Below are positions 52,400-61,962 of a DNA stretch of 64,000 nt, piece after piece. How positions within the stretch are numbered: the stretch's first letter is position 1; every line of letters begins with the position of its first letter. This DNA is from Cellvibrio sp. UBA7671 (GTDB taxonomy: Bacteria > Pseudomonadota > Gammaproteobacteria > Pseudomonadales > Cellvibrionaceae), in NCBI GenBank assembly GCA_002483145.1, contig DLHJ01000016.1, positions 1 to 64,000 on the forward strand, given 5' to 3'. The position numbers were made by a program, and so were the translations under genes. The notes beneath the pieces are model-generated. The model searched no databases, was not told the DNA's origin, and worked only from the letters and a program-made list of their open reading frames with translations.

Positions 52400-54565
52400 A
52401 TGAAAAATCACGAGTTAGACTTTAAGCCATCATTAACAAATGTCTGCTTGGGTATCGCATTGGCCAGTTTGATTGGCTGCGGCGGCTCTGGCGGGTCGAG
52501 CAACAACAAATCCAGTGCAGCGGCATCCTCTGTTGCACCCGCGTCATCAACCCCGGCGTCTTCGATGCCTGCATCTTCAATGCCCGCATCTTCCTCTGCC
52601 GCCAGTTCATCCGCACCACCTGAATGGAAATTGGTATGGAGTGATGAATTTGATGGCACTAGTATCGATACCAGCAAATGGAATTTCGAAAAAAATTGCT
52701 GGGGTGGCGGTAACAATGAACAACAGTGTTATACCGATCGCCCAGTCAACGCATTTGTTGCTGACGGCGCATTAAACATTGTGGCGCAGCGCGAAGATTT
52801 TACCGGTTCTGATTCGCCGGAAGGCGAAAGCCCGACTACTAAAACATTGCCATACACCTCTGCACGTCTGCGCACTAAAAATATTCAAGAGTGGACCTTC
52901 GGCCGTTTTGAAATCCGCGCAAAATTGCCCTTCGGACAAGGCACCTGGCCGGCGATTTGGATGCTGCCAACCAATTCACCTTACGGAACCTGGGCGTCCA
53001 GCGGTGAAATTGACATTATGGAAGCGGTGAATTTAAAAGTAGTGACCAATGGCAGCGAACCCGAAGCCGCTGTTCACGGTACGTTACATTTTGGCCGCAA
53101 CTGGCCAGGCAATGTGAACTCTGGTGCAGATTATAAATTGCCTAACAATGCCAACCCTGCGGATGATTTCCATGAATATGCCGTGGAGTGGGAAGAGGGC
53201 GAAATTCGTTGGTATGTTGACGACGTACATTTTGCTACACAGCGCGACACTGGCTGGTACAGTCAATATATGCAAGACGGTACTTTGAAAGATGCACCTG
53301 TGGGCGCTCCCTTTGATCGCTTCTCTAAATACCATATGTTGTTGAACCTCGCAGTCGGTGGAAACTGGGCTGGCAACGTTAACAATAAAGGCGTCGATGA
53401 ATCCGTGTTCCCGCAAAAATTGTTAGTGGATTATGTGCGCGTGTATGAGTGCAGCGCTTCACCAACAACGGGTAAAGGTTGCGCAACAATTGGTGCAAAC
53501 GCAGAATTAGTTGCTGGCCATCAGCGCCCGGTCATTGGTCAGGTTGAATTACCCGGACCACCACTTTTTGTAATGTACGACAATAGTCTGGCGAGTGTGC
53601 TGCAATTTGATTCCTACAATCCTGACGGCAAAATCAGTCACTCCCAAGTAGAGGAAGCTGGCCGTGGCAACGTATGGAATGTGGTAAAAACTGGCGCAAA
53701 CGGTAATGCCTATTTCAAAATAAAAGGTGACCCCGCCGATATGCGTAACTGGGCAACCGATAGTGAATTAGTGTTTGATGTAAAAGTTAACAGCAAAGCC
53801 GAAGGTGCAAAATTACTGGTAAAAATTGATAGTGGATGGCCGAATGTGAGCGATGTCAGTGTGCCCTTGGCTGCTGATGGTGAGTGGAAAGAATATCGCA
53901 TCACTCTCGCCGATTTGCTCGACAATGGCAATTCACTTGCCGGTGGACAAGCAACACTGGCATCAGTAGTAAATAGCTTTGTGGTTGATCCTTCGGCGGA
54001 AATGAATGTGTCTTTTGACAATATTCGCATTGAAGGTGAAGAAGCTGATGGCGGTGTGACTGAGTTTGCCCCCTTGCCGTTGTTTAACATGTACAACGAC
54101 AACATTGCTGCTGGCTTGCAAGTACAAAGTTATAACCCTGCGGGTCATATTACCTCGTCCGAAAAAGCAGAAGCCGGGCGTGGTAATGTATTTAACGTGG
54201 TAAAAACAGGTACTGATGGTAATGTGTTTTTCAATGTGATCACTAATCCAGTGAATTTGAGCAAATGGGGAGCTCAGGGCAAACTGAAGTTTGACTTTAA
54301 AATCAACAGCAAAGCCGAAGGTACTAAGTTGTTAATCAAAATGGACAGCGGTTGGCCAAATGTGAGTGATGTGAGCATTCCATTACCTGCCGACGGCGTT
54401 TGGACAGAATACACTATCGGTGTCGCTGATTTGATCGATAACGGCAACTCGGTTCCCTGCTGCCCTGGCATCGCCAAACTTAATGCGATTACCAATATTT
54501 TTGTGGTGGAGCCGTCGGGTGCAATTGATGTTTCGTTCGATAATGTACGTTTGCTAGTGGAATAA
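52400..54565 (+). CDS. Lipoprotein GH16 laminarinase with two C-terminal repeats
   Basis: A 721-residue lipoprotein (LIGC, Cys27) from ATG 52400, with GAGG upstream. A Ser/Pro/Ala linker (about 37-73) leads to a GH16 domain (about 75-350) with the catalytic GEIDIMEA (Glu203, Asp205, Glu208), the beta-bulge form of laminarinases. The C-terminus holds two tandem copies of a 155-165-residue beta-rich module (about 385-545 and 550-721) sharing SKAEG.KLL.K.DSGWPNVSDVS. These probably bind beta-glucan. It acts on soluble beta-1,3-glucans at the cell surface. Confidence 0.9.
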   Translation: MKNHELDFKPSLTNVCLGIALASLIGCGGSGGSSNNKSSAAASSVAPASSTPASSMPASSMPASSSAASSSAPPEWKLVWSDEFDGTSIDTSKWNFEKNCWGGGNNEQQCYTDRPVNAFVADGALNIVAQREDFTGSDSPEGESPTTKTLPYTSARLRTKNIQEWTFGRFEIRAKLPFGQGTWPAIWMLPTNSPYGTWASSGEIDIMEAVNLKVVTNGSEPEAAVHGTLHFGRNWPGNVNSGADYKLPNNANPADDFHEYAVEWEEGEIRWYVDDVHFATQRDTGWYSQYMQDGTLKDAPVGAPFDRFSKYHMLLNLAVGGNWAGNVNNKGVDESVFPQKLLVDYVRVYECSASPTTGKGCATIGANAELVAGHQRPVIGQVELPGPPLFVMYDNSLASVLQFDSYNPDGKISHSQVEEAGRGNVWNVVKTGANGNAYFKIKGDPADMRNWATDSELVFDVKVNSKAEGAKLLVKIDSGWPNVSDVSVPLAADGEWKEYRITLADLLDNGNSLAGGQATLASVVNSFVVDPSAEMNVSFDNIRIEGEEADGGVTEFAPLPLFNMYNDNIAAGLQVQSYNPAGHITSSEKAEAGRGNVFNVVKTGTDGNVFFNVITNPVNLSKWGAQGKLKFDFKINSKAEGTKLLIKMDSGWPNVSDVSIPLPADGVWTEYTIGVADLIDNGNSVPCCPGIAKLNAITNIFVVEPSGAIDVSFDNVRLLVE

Positions 54566-54605
54566 AAGCGGCAGCTATCGTCCTAAAAGGATTGTAGCTC
54601 AAGCA

Positions 54606-54636
54606 TAAAAAAGCCGGGTTTTTCCCGGCTTTTTTA
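54606..54636 (+). terminator. Rho-independent terminator of the GH16 gene
   Basis: The stem AAGCCGGG / CCCGGCTT with a T-rich loop is flanked by A and T runs. It can end transcription from either side and lies between the GH16 gene and the convergent FemAB-like gene. Confidence 0.92.
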
Positions 54637-54679
54637 TGAATAATTGTTTGGCTGAAATATTTTTGCAGTCGTTTTACAT

Positions 54680-55825
54680 TTATTTGAACGGCAGTGAAGC
54701 ACGCGCCTCATTGGCGTAGGCACGAATGCTAACTGACTCCTGTGCAATAAACTGTTTAATCGCTGGACGAAAATCGGATGAACCAATCCAGTGGTTGGAA
54801 TAGGTCAGCACCGGCTCAAAACCGCGGGCAATTTTATGCTCGCCCTGCGCACCGCCGTCAAAACGTGTTAATTGATTAGCGATGGCATAATCAATTCCCT
54901 GGTAGTAACAAGTTTCAAAATGCAGGAATTGATACTCTTCAAAACAACCCCAATAACGCCCATAAAGTGTTGTGCCATCACGCACAAACAGCGCAGCTGC
55001 AATGATGCTGTGTGATCCATTTTCTGTTGGCTGCAAAGCGTTGATGAGCACCAAGTTGTTACTCATGGTTGCACCCAGCTGCTGAAAAAAATCAGCGCTC
55101 AAGTAACCGCTGTGGCCGCTGCGTTTTAAATAAGTATTGCGATAAAGTGCATAAAATACTTCCCAGTCTCGTGCAGTCAAATCAGTTCCATTTTTTACTT
55201 CAAACACAAATCCTTGCTCGATAACCTGGCGCCGCTCCTTGATAATGTTTTTGCGTTTGCGCGAATTCATCTGCGCGAGAAAATCTTCAAAGCTTTTATA
55301 ATCGCGATTAAACCAATGAAACTGGCAGCCTAACCGTTGGGGAATATCCTGCTCACACAGTTTTGTACTGGTTGCGTTGTCCGGAAATAAACAGTGCCAG
55401 CTGGAAAAATTCTTCTCAATAGACTCTGTTATTAAGGCTTGTGCCGCAGCATTAATAAGTTCTGTTGTCTGTGTATCGGCTTTGCTTAACAAGCGTGGGC
55501 CGACGCAGGGAGTAAAGGGAATGGCGTTGATCCATTTTGGATAATAATCAACGCCATAGCGGCGATAAGCATCCGCCCAGCTCCAATCAAACACATATTC
55601 GCCGTAGGAATGGGTTTTTATATAACCGGGCATGGCAGCGAGCAATTGCCCATCAGCATGCATCACCACATGATGCGCTTGCCAGCCGGTTGCGGCACTG
55701 GTGCAGCCGCTGTCTTCCAGTGCAGCAAGGAATTCATGACGCACAAAAGGGTAGTCGGGTGGGCAAAGCTGATTCCAATGCGCAGCGCTAATCTGGTGAA
55801 TTGAATCGATAAAACGAATCTGCAC
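54680..55825 (-). CDS. FemAB-like (DUF482) GNAT-fold protein
   Basis: A 381-residue protein from GTG 55825, chosen because AGGGA lies 8 bases upstream and family members start near IRFIDSI; the frame stays open further upstream. The DUF482 signatures HSYGEYVFDWSWADAYRRYG, PFTPCVGPRL and GGAQGEHKIARGF are present. Members are related to peptidoglycan-bridge aminoacyl transferases and are called peptidogalycan biosynthesis proteins, but their reaction is not settled. It is a single gene. Confidence 0.85.
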   Translation of the reverse strand: MQIRFIDSIHQISAAHWNQLCPPDYPFVRHEFLAALEDSGCTSAATGWQAHHVVMHADGQLLAAMPGYIKTHSYGEYVFDWSWADAYRRYGVDYYPKWINAIPFTPCVGPRLLSKADTQTTELINAAAQALITESIEKNFSSWHCLFPDNATSTKLCEQDIPQRLGCQFHWFNRDYKSFEDFLAQMNSRKRKNIIKERRQVIEQGFVFEVKNGTDLTARDWEVFYALYRNTYLKRSGHSGYLSADFFQQLGATMSNNLVLINALQPTENGSHSIIAAALFVRDGTTLYGRYWGCFEEYQFLHFETCYYQGIDYAIANQLTRFDGGAQGEHKIARGFEPVLTYSNHWIGSSDFRPAIKQFIAQESVSIRAYANEARASLPFK

Positions 55826-56003
55826 AGTTGTATCCCTTGGTCGTAAGATAGAAAAACAGGCGGTTAGATTAATACCTGCAATACGGTTGTGGGTGATTTT
55901 GCGTTGCATATGCGTAAAGTTTCGCAACGGCAAACCCCTCAGCTGGTCATTGTCGCTCTGACTACAGTAGAATCCCGCCATCTTTATAACGTCTGGTTTC
56001 TCA

Positions 56004-56657
56004 ATGCCATCGTCTGAACCCGACCAAAGGCCAGCTGCTTTGCGTCACTCCAGTGCCAGTTTATCTGCGTTACTCATCGCTTTTGCCGCGAACTTCACCG
56101 CTGAGCGGGTGCGGGTGCGCGACATTACCGAAACCCTTGGGCAGCGCTCCTTTGGTTTTATCCTACTGATTTTCGCCTTGCCAAATTCGTTGCCAATTAT
56201 TGGTATTCCAGGTGTATCGACCATTACCGGCTTGCCGATGCTGTTTATCGCGGTACAAATGGCGCTAGGGCACAAGCGCGTCTACTTGCCGCGCTGGATT
56301 GCCGACAGCTCTATCGCCACCGTTGATTTCCAAAAATTGGTCAATAAGGTTGCTCCCTGGCTAAGGCGTATTGAAAAGCTGATGCGCCCACGTATTTCTG
56401 TCCTGACACTTGGCAGCGCTGAGCGCTGGCTGGGTGCATTTTGTGTCCTGCTGGCGTTTTTGCTGGTGTTGCCAATTCCCTTAGGGAACTTGCTGCCCGC
56501 ATTAGGCATTCTGTTTATCGCATTGGGTCTGATCGAAAGCGATGGCGTATGTGTGCTGGTGGGCATTGCGATTGGCATTTCAGCCTGGGTGCTTTTGAGC
56601 GGATTGGTGTGGGTGGCAGTCCAGACCGTGCTGGCCATGCTCGATCAAATGGTGTGA
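56004..56657 (+). CDS. exoD: ExoD-family membrane protein
   Basis: A 217-residue integral membrane protein with the ExoD features ITETLGQRSFGFILLIFALPNSLPI and IPGVSTITGLPMLFIAVQM and about four helices. ExoD affects exopolysaccharide synthesis and alkaline tolerance in rhizobia; its biochemical role is unknown. The start ATG 56004 has only a weak ribosome site. The TerC gene begins 12 bases after its stop. Confidence 0.88.
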   Translation: MPSSEPDQRPAALRHSSASLSALLIAFAANFTAERVRVRDITETLGQRSFGFILLIFALPNSLPIIGIPGVSTITGLPMLFIAVQMALGHKRVYLPRWIADSSIATVDFQKLVNKVAPWLRRIEKLMRPRISVLTLGSAERWLGAFCVLLAFLLVLPIPLGNLLPALGILFIALGLIESDGVCVLVGIAIGISAWVLLSGLVWVAVQTVLAMLDQMV

Positions 56658-56669
56658 TGGGGATATATC

Positions 56670-58244
56670 GTGGAATGGATGGCTGATCCCAGTGCCTGGC
56701 TGGGGCTGTTAACCCTGATAGTGTTGGAGATTGTGTTGGGGATCGACAACCTGATCTTCATCGCGATTTTGGCTAATAAGTTACCGCCACACCAGCGCGA
56801 CAAGGCGCGGGTCATCGGTTTGGGCTTGGCGCTGCTGATGCGCCTATTGCTGCTGGCTGGCATTTCCTGGTTGGTGACACTCACCCAACCGCTGTTCAGC
56901 ATTTTTGATAAAAGTCTTTCGGGGCGCGACCTGATTCTTTTGTTGGGCGGCATCTTTCTTCTGTTCAAGGCGACGGTTGAAGTGCATGAGCGGCTGGAGG
57001 GTAAGATCCACCTGCCGCGCAATACCCGCGTCCATGCCGCTTTCTGGGCGGTAGTGGCCCAGATTATAGTGCTTGATGCGGTCTTCTCCCTCGACGCGGT
57101 AATCACAGCGGTTGGTATGGTCGATCATCTGGAAGTCATGATGATTGCGGTGGTGATCGCCATGCTGATCATGATTATCGCCAGCAAGGCATTGACCGAT
57201 TTTGTGAATCGCCACCCCACCGTGGTTATGCTCTGCCTCGGTTTTTTGCTGATGATCGGCTTTAGTCTGGTGGCAGAGGGCGCGGGCTTTGAAATCCCCA
57301 AAGGCTATCTCTACGGCGCTATCGCCTTCTCGGTGCTGATCGAAATATTCAACCAGTTGGCGCGCTCCAATCGCACTCGCCATTTAATCGGCGAACGCCC
57401 GCTGCGCGATCGCACCGCCGAAGCTGTGCTGAAATTGTTGGGTGGGCGTAGTGATGCTGATGAAGTCGGCGCCGATATCGCCGGCATGACCGCCGCTCCC
57501 CATGATGAAGAGCTGGCATTTGAACACAGCGAGCGCAGCATGATTCGCAGCGTATTGCAGTTGTCGGAGCGCCCGGTGCAATCGCTGATGACACCGCGCC
57601 CGGATATCGTGTGGGTCGATGCACAGGCGACACCAGCCGAGCTCCTGGAAATCCTTAAAACCACTCCGCAAACCCGTCTGCTGGTAGCGCGCGATGAGCT
57701 TGATAACCTGCTCGGCGTAGTGCAAAGCCGCGATCTGCTCACCGCCGCGCTCAGCAACCAACCGCTTGACCTCGCCAAACTTGCGCTCTCTCCCCTCGCC
57801 GTTCCTGAGGGTACCAGCGCGCTTAAGGTGCTGGAGATGCTGCGCCAGGAGCCATTACCCTTGGCAATAGTGATCGATGAATACGGCAGCATCAAAGGGG
57901 TGGTGACAACGGGCGACCTGCTCGCTGCCATTGCAGGTGAACTGGCGGATACCCACGATGAACCCCTCGCTAGCGAAACCGAAGGCGGTTGGATACTTGA
58001 TGGCAGCATATCGCTGGAACAAGTAGAAGAATTGCTGCGCATCAGACTAACGCGCGGCGACGGCGATTATTTTACGCTCGCTGGATTATTGCTTGAACAA
58101 TTACAACATGTTCCGGTTGCTGGTGAAGCCATCAGGCTCGCGGGCTACGAATTTACTATTAGCCGTATGGAAGGGCGCCGTATTTTGCAAGTCCATGCAA
58201 TATTGTTGCAAGGTGATCCCGGTATCACGCAAATCGGCTATTAA
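56670..58244 (+). CDS. TerC-CBS-CorC/HlyC membrane protein
   Basis: A 524-residue fusion of an N-terminal TerC domain (about 1-240; [17 protein letters not shown] and [15 protein letters not shown] carry the acidic metal-site residues), a CBS pair (about 300-425) and a C-terminal CorC/HlyC transporter-associated domain (about 430-515). This is the YoaE/YegH architecture, linked to metal-ion (manganese) efflux. The start is GTG 56670. It is probably co-transcribed with exoD. Confidence 0.9.
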   Translation: MEWMADPSAWLGLLTLIVLEIVLGIDNLIFIAILANKLPPHQRDKARVIGLGLALLMRLLLLAGISWLVTLTQPLFSIFDKSLSGRDLILLLGGIFLLFKATVEVHERLEGKIHLPRNTRVHAAFWAVVAQIIVLDAVFSLDAVITAVGMVDHLEVMMIAVVIAMLIMIIASKALTDFVNRHPTVVMLCLGFLLMIGFSLVAEGAGFEIPKGYLYGAIAFSVLIEIFNQLARSNRTRHLIGERPLRDRTAEAVLKLLGGRSDADEVGADIAGMTAAPHDEELAFEHSERSMIRSVLQLSERPVQSLMTPRPDIVWVDAQATPAELLEILKTTPQTRLLVARDELDNLLGVVQSRDLLTAALSNQPLDLAKLALSPLAVPEGTSALKVLEMLRQEPLPLAIVIDEYGSIKGVVTTGDLLAAIAGELADTHDEPLASETEGGWILDGSISLEQVEELLRIRLTRGDGDYFTLAGLLLEQLQHVPVAGEAIRLAGYEFTISRMEGRRILQVHAILLQGDPGITQIGY

Positions 58245-58492
58245 TTTATTGATGAAAATTAATTCATATCATTATGTTGCAGAGATAATCAATTGCCGCT
58301 TTTTGTTGGCAATGGCACCTATTTAAGTCCAAGGGTGGAACAGTAAATAATTTAACGTGACCTACCGCACCGTCAAATCGATAACTTCCATCGATAATGC
58401 GCGCAGCAAATTCCCCACACAATTGTGTTCAGGATTGATTCATCCACAACAACTAGTATCACCGTGAACGACCTTACTGGAGAGTAAAAATT

Positions 58493-59056
58493 ATGAAAAA
58501 CACACTGAAAAAAATGAGTTACTTCGTTGCTGCTGCAGGTTTAGCGGGTAGCGTAAGTGTTAATGCAGCACCTGGCATTAGCTACAATTACGCTGCGCTG
58601 CAATTTATTGATCAAGATGTTGATGATTACGATTGCAACCAGGATGGTTTGCGCTTGAGCGGCAGCCTTGAATTAAATGATGATTTTTTTGCGATAGGTT
58701 CTTACAGTGATGTGAGTGGTGGTCGCTGCGGTTCAGAAGCAATCAGCGCCGGTATTGGATATCACACCCTGTTTGGTGCTGACTCCAGCATGTACGGCAC
58801 GCTAAGCGCGGAAAATATTTCCCCGGACTCTGGTGATAGCGATTCAGGTTTGATTGTTGCTGCAGGCTTGCGCGGTTTTCTCAACAACAATGTTGAAGCG
58901 AAAGTAGAACTCTCCCACCACACCGCATTTGATGGCAATACAGTTCTCGGCGGTGGAGTTGCTTACTGGTTTGCACCACAATTTTCAGTGACTGCCGATG
59001 TTGGCCTGGGTTCAGAAGCCTCAGAAATTGGCATTGGTTTGCGCATGAATTTCTAA
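58493..59056 (+). CDS. Small outer-membrane beta-barrel protein
   Basis: A 187-residue protein with a signal peptide (SVSVNAA) and alternating beta-strand pattern ending in LRMNF, the usual C-terminal aromatic of barrel proteins. About eight strands are predicted by eye. It has good GGAG spacing upstream and its own terminator. Function unknown; it resembles small opacity/OmpW-size barrels. Confidence 0.75.
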   Translation: MKNTLKKMSYFVAAAGLAGSVSVNAAPGISYNYAALQFIDQDVDDYDCNQDGLRLSGSLELNDDFFAIGSYSDVSGGRCGSEAISAGIGYHTLFGADSSMYGTLSAENISPDSGDSDSGLIVAAGLRGFLNNNVEAKVELSHHTAFDGNTVLGGGVAYWFAPQFSVTADVGLGSEASEIGIGLRMNF

Positions 59057-59071
59057 TGTTGCAGTAGTAAT

Positions 59072-59103
59072 AAAAAAGCCGGAAATTTATTCCGGCTTTT
59101 TTA
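59072..59103. terminator. Bidirectional terminator
   Basis: AAAAAAGCCGGAA and TTCCGGCTTTTTT pair around a short loop, between the barrel-protein gene and the convergent ABC-F gene. Confidence 0.9.
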
Positions 59104-59133
59104 TTTTCAGATGATATATATTCGTTGATAAAC

Positions 59134-61053
59134 TTATTGGCTTGCCGCCTCTAATTCTTCGCTGACCATCAGCCAGTTTTCTTCAGTCTCTTCCAGTTGA
59201 GCTTGCAGCTTGCCTTGTTCGGCCAATAACTCTTGCAGTTTGGTTTTGTTTTTATCCTCGTAAATACTGCTATCGCCCAATAAAGTTTCGATTTCGGCTA
59301 AACGCTTCTGCAGTTTTTCCAGCTGGCTTTCGAGGTTTTTTAATTTGTTGGTGAGTGGTTTCAACTGCGCACGCTGCGCTGCCGACTGTTGGCGCTGGGT
59401 TTTTTTATCGACTTTGCTGTCGCTCTCACTGGTAATGGCGGTTTCTTTTTCAGCGGTAGCCGCATTGGTTTTTTGTTGCTGCATCCATTTGTAATAATCT
59501 TCCAGATCGCCATCAAACTCACTCACACTACCATCTGCAACCAGCAAAAATTCATTCACTGTATTGCGCAACAAGTGGCGATCATGCGATACCACAATCA
59601 CCGCGCCTTCAAATTCCTGCAGCGCCATGGTGAGCGCGTGGCGCATTTCCAAATCCAAATGGTTGGTGGGTTCGTCGAGCAATAATACGTTGGGTTTTTC
59701 CCATGCGATTATCGCTAATGCCAAACGCGCTTTTTCGCCGCCGGAAAAATGGGTGATGGGTTCAAAGGCGCGGTCGCCGTGGAAATCAAAACTGCCGAGG
59801 AAATCTCGGATTTCCTGCTCGCGTGCCTGTGGCGCCAAACGTTGGATGTGTAATGCCGCGGAAGCATTAATATCCAGTGCTTCCAATTGATGTTGCGCAA
59901 AGTAGCCGAGCTTAAAATGTTCGCCGTTAGTGCGATCACCAGCTAACAAAGGTAAGGAACCGGCGAGGGTTTTTACCAAGCTCGATTTACCTGCACCGTT
60001 GGGGCCGAGCAAGCCTACGCGGGTTTCGGCGCGAATACTCAATTCAACTTTATTTAAAACGACTTTAGTGCCGTAACCAATGTCGGCGCGCGCGATGTGC
60101 ACCAGCGGCACCGACATCTTGTCGTTGCATTTAAAAGTAAAGGTGAATGGCGAATCGATATGCGCAGGCGCAATTTTTTCCATGCGCTCCAATTCTTTGA
60201 TCCGGCTCTGCGCCTGACGCGCTTTGGTCGCCTGCGCGCGGAAGCGGCGGATATAATTTTCGACGTGCGCAATACGCTCTTGTTGCTTCTCAAAGCTCGC
60301 TTGTTGCTGCGCAAGTTTTTCCGCGCGCTGGCGTTCAAATGCTGAATAGTTGCCGCTGTAATTATCGAGTTTTTGTTTTTCAATATTTACAATGCGATCG
60401 ACAATATTGTCGAGAAAATCGCGGTCGTGCGAAATAATAATCAAGGTGCCGGGATAGCGTTTGAGCCACTCTTCCAGCCATAGGGTCGCATCTAAATCCA
60501 AATGGTTGGTCGGTTCATCGAGCAGCAATAAATCCGATGGGCACATCAATGCTTGGGCGAGATTTAAACGGATGCGCCAGCCACCGGAAAAATCCGATAC
60601 CGGGCGTTTATCATCGCCTGGTGCAAAGCCCAAACCATTTAATAATTGCTGCGCGCGCGAGGGTGCGGTGTACGCATGGATATTTTCCATATCGCTGTAC
60701 AAGTGCGCGAGCTGTTCGCCATTGTGTTCCGGATCTTGCAGCGCAGTGGCAATTTCCTGCTCCAGACGGCGCAATTCGCTATCGCCATCGAGCACATAAT
60801 CGAGCGCGCTGCGGCTGGTGTGCCCCACCTCTTGCGCCATATGCGCGACGCGCCACTGCTTGGGGATATCGAGCGTGCCGGTATCGCTGTGCAGTTTGCC
60901 GAGCAACAATTGGAACAAGGTGGATTTGCCAGTGCCATTGGCGCCGATCAAACCGACTTTCTGGCCCGGATAAATAGTGAGGTCGGCGCCATCTAATAAA
61001 AATTTGGTGCCGCGCTGAACGGAAGTGTTTTGTAATTGAATCATGGCGCGCAT
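59134..61053 (-). CDS. ABC-F ATPase, YheS-like
   Basis: A 639-residue soluble protein with two ABC ATPase domains: Walker A GANGTGKST and GPNGAGKSS, signatures FSGGWRIRLNLAQAL and FSGGEKARLALAI, and Walker B LLLLDEPTNHLD in both. The long interdomain linker (about 235-300) and C-terminal coiled coil (about 550-639) fit the YheS branch of translation factors that bind the ribosomal E site. The start could also be the ATG at 61044. It is not a transporter. Confidence 0.9.
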   Translation of the reverse strand: MRAMIQLQNTSVQRGTKFLLDGADLTIYPGQKVGLIGANGTGKSTLFQLLLGKLHSDTGTLDIPKQWRVAHMAQEVGHTSRSALDYVLDGDSELRRLEQEIATALQDPEHNGEQLAHLYSDMENIHAYTAPSRAQQLLNGLGFAPGDDKRPVSDFSGGWRIRLNLAQALMCPSDLLLLDEPTNHLDLDATLWLEEWLKRYPGTLIIISHDRDFLDNIVDRIVNIEKQKLDNYSGNYSAFERQRAEKLAQQQASFEKQQERIAHVENYIRRFRAQATKARQAQSRIKELERMEKIAPAHIDSPFTFTFKCNDKMSVPLVHIARADIGYGTKVVLNKVELSIRAETRVGLLGPNGAGKSSLVKTLAGSLPLLAGDRTNGEHFKLGYFAQHQLEALDINASAALHIQRLAPQAREQEIRDFLGSFDFHGDRAFEPITHFSGGEKARLALAIIAWEKPNVLLLDEPTNHLDLEMRHALTMALQEFEGAVIVVSHDRHLLRNTVNEFLLVADGSVSEFDGDLEDYYKWMQQQKTNAATAEKETAITSESDSKVDKKTQRQQSAAQRAQLKPLTNKLKNLESQLEKLQKRLAEIETLLGDSSIYEDKNKTKLQELLAEQGKLQAQLEETEENWLMVSEELEAASQ

Positions 61054-61094
61054 TCTAGCAGACTTGCCCCAAACCTCTGCTAGCGGATTTTGTT

Positions 61095-61595
61095 ATGCCC
61101 ACTGCGTCACTCGATGATAGATCCAATCTGTGGGATTTTTCCCTGCGCCAGTATGCCCGCGCCGGTGTGGCGGATGCGTGCCTGCGCCTGCAAGATGAGC
61201 ATGGGGTAAATGTGAATGTATTGTTCTGGTGCCTCTGGCTGGAACAGCGAGGATTAACTCTGGATGCAGCGCGTCTGCGCAACGCGCAGAAGCGTATCCA
61301 CGCATGGGACGAGCACTATGTTGTACCGTTGCGACAATTGCGGCGGCGGATGAAAGCAGAATTTGGTGGTGCGGATCCGGATATCGAACAAGTGCGCAGC
61401 CAAATTAAACAGGCGGAATTGCTCGCGGAAAAACAATTGCAGTCGCTATTGCAAGGATTGGCGCACACTTGGGAGAATCCAGGCACAGCCAATACGTATC
61501 TATCGGCTGCTGGTGAAAATCTGCGCTTTTACTTACGGCAACTTAATGTTGCTGATACAGCGATTTCGGAATTGCTGGCATTGCTCGGTAAATAG
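61095..61595 (+). CDS. TIGR02444 family protein
   Basis: A 166-residue soluble protein. The family pattern LWDFSLRQYARAGVADACLRLQDEHGVNVNVLFWCLWL is clear. It is divergent from the ABC-F gene, which is the common arrangement in gammaproteobacteria. Function unknown. Confidence 0.88.
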   Translation: MPTASLDDRSNLWDFSLRQYARAGVADACLRLQDEHGVNVNVLFWCLWLEQRGLTLDAARLRNAQKRIHAWDEHYVVPLRQLRRRMKAEFGGADPDIEQVRSQIKQAELLAEKQLQSLLQGLAHTWENPGTANTYLSAAGENLRFYLRQLNVADTAISELLALLGK

Positions 61596-61602
61596 TACTG
61601 AC

Positions 61603-61833
61603 TCAGTGGCGCAAGAGCGCATCCAACTGGTCGACAATTTCACACCAGTCGGAATCCTGTTGCAGACTATCTTTGATAAATTGGCGTTGCGGTTGGGTCC
61701 AAAAATCAGCGGCTTGCAGCTTAATATCATCAGGTAAATGATGATGTTTGATAAAGCGCGCTATAGCCAGGTTGCTGGAATCCAACCCTAATTGCTCAAA
61801 CAGTTGCGGCATTGTGATAGCGGATGTGTGCAT
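61603..61833 (-). CDS. DUF2789 family protein
   Basis: A 76-residue protein from ATG 61833, with GGAG upstream; a longer in-frame start at 61884 is less likely. The DUF2789 pattern (MPQLFEQLGLDSS, IARFIKHHHLP, ADFWTQPQRQFI, VDQLDALLR) is complete. Function unknown. It converges on the TIGR02444 gene with a seven-base gap. Confidence 0.88.
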   Translation of the reverse strand: MHTSAITMPQLFEQLGLDSSNLAIARFIKHHHLPDDIKLQAADFWTQPQRQFIKDSLQQDSDWCEIVDQLDALLRH

Positions 61834-61904
61834 GACGAAGCTCTCCTGATTATCCTGCTTGAGTATGACCGAGATTTTGTGCATAGGTTTGAATCTTTTG
61901 TTAT

Positions 61905-61936
61905 TAAAAAAGGGCGCCGTTGGCGCCCTTTTTTAT
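61905..61936. terminator. Rho-independent terminator of the AlgP-like gene
   Basis: AAAAAAGGGCGCC pairs with GGCGCCCTTTTTT. It lies about 30 bases after the stop of the minus-strand AlgP-like gene and immediately upstream of the DUF2789 gene. Confidence 0.9.
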
Positions 61937-61962
61937 GTAACCCGACGTGATTCAGCTGGCAC

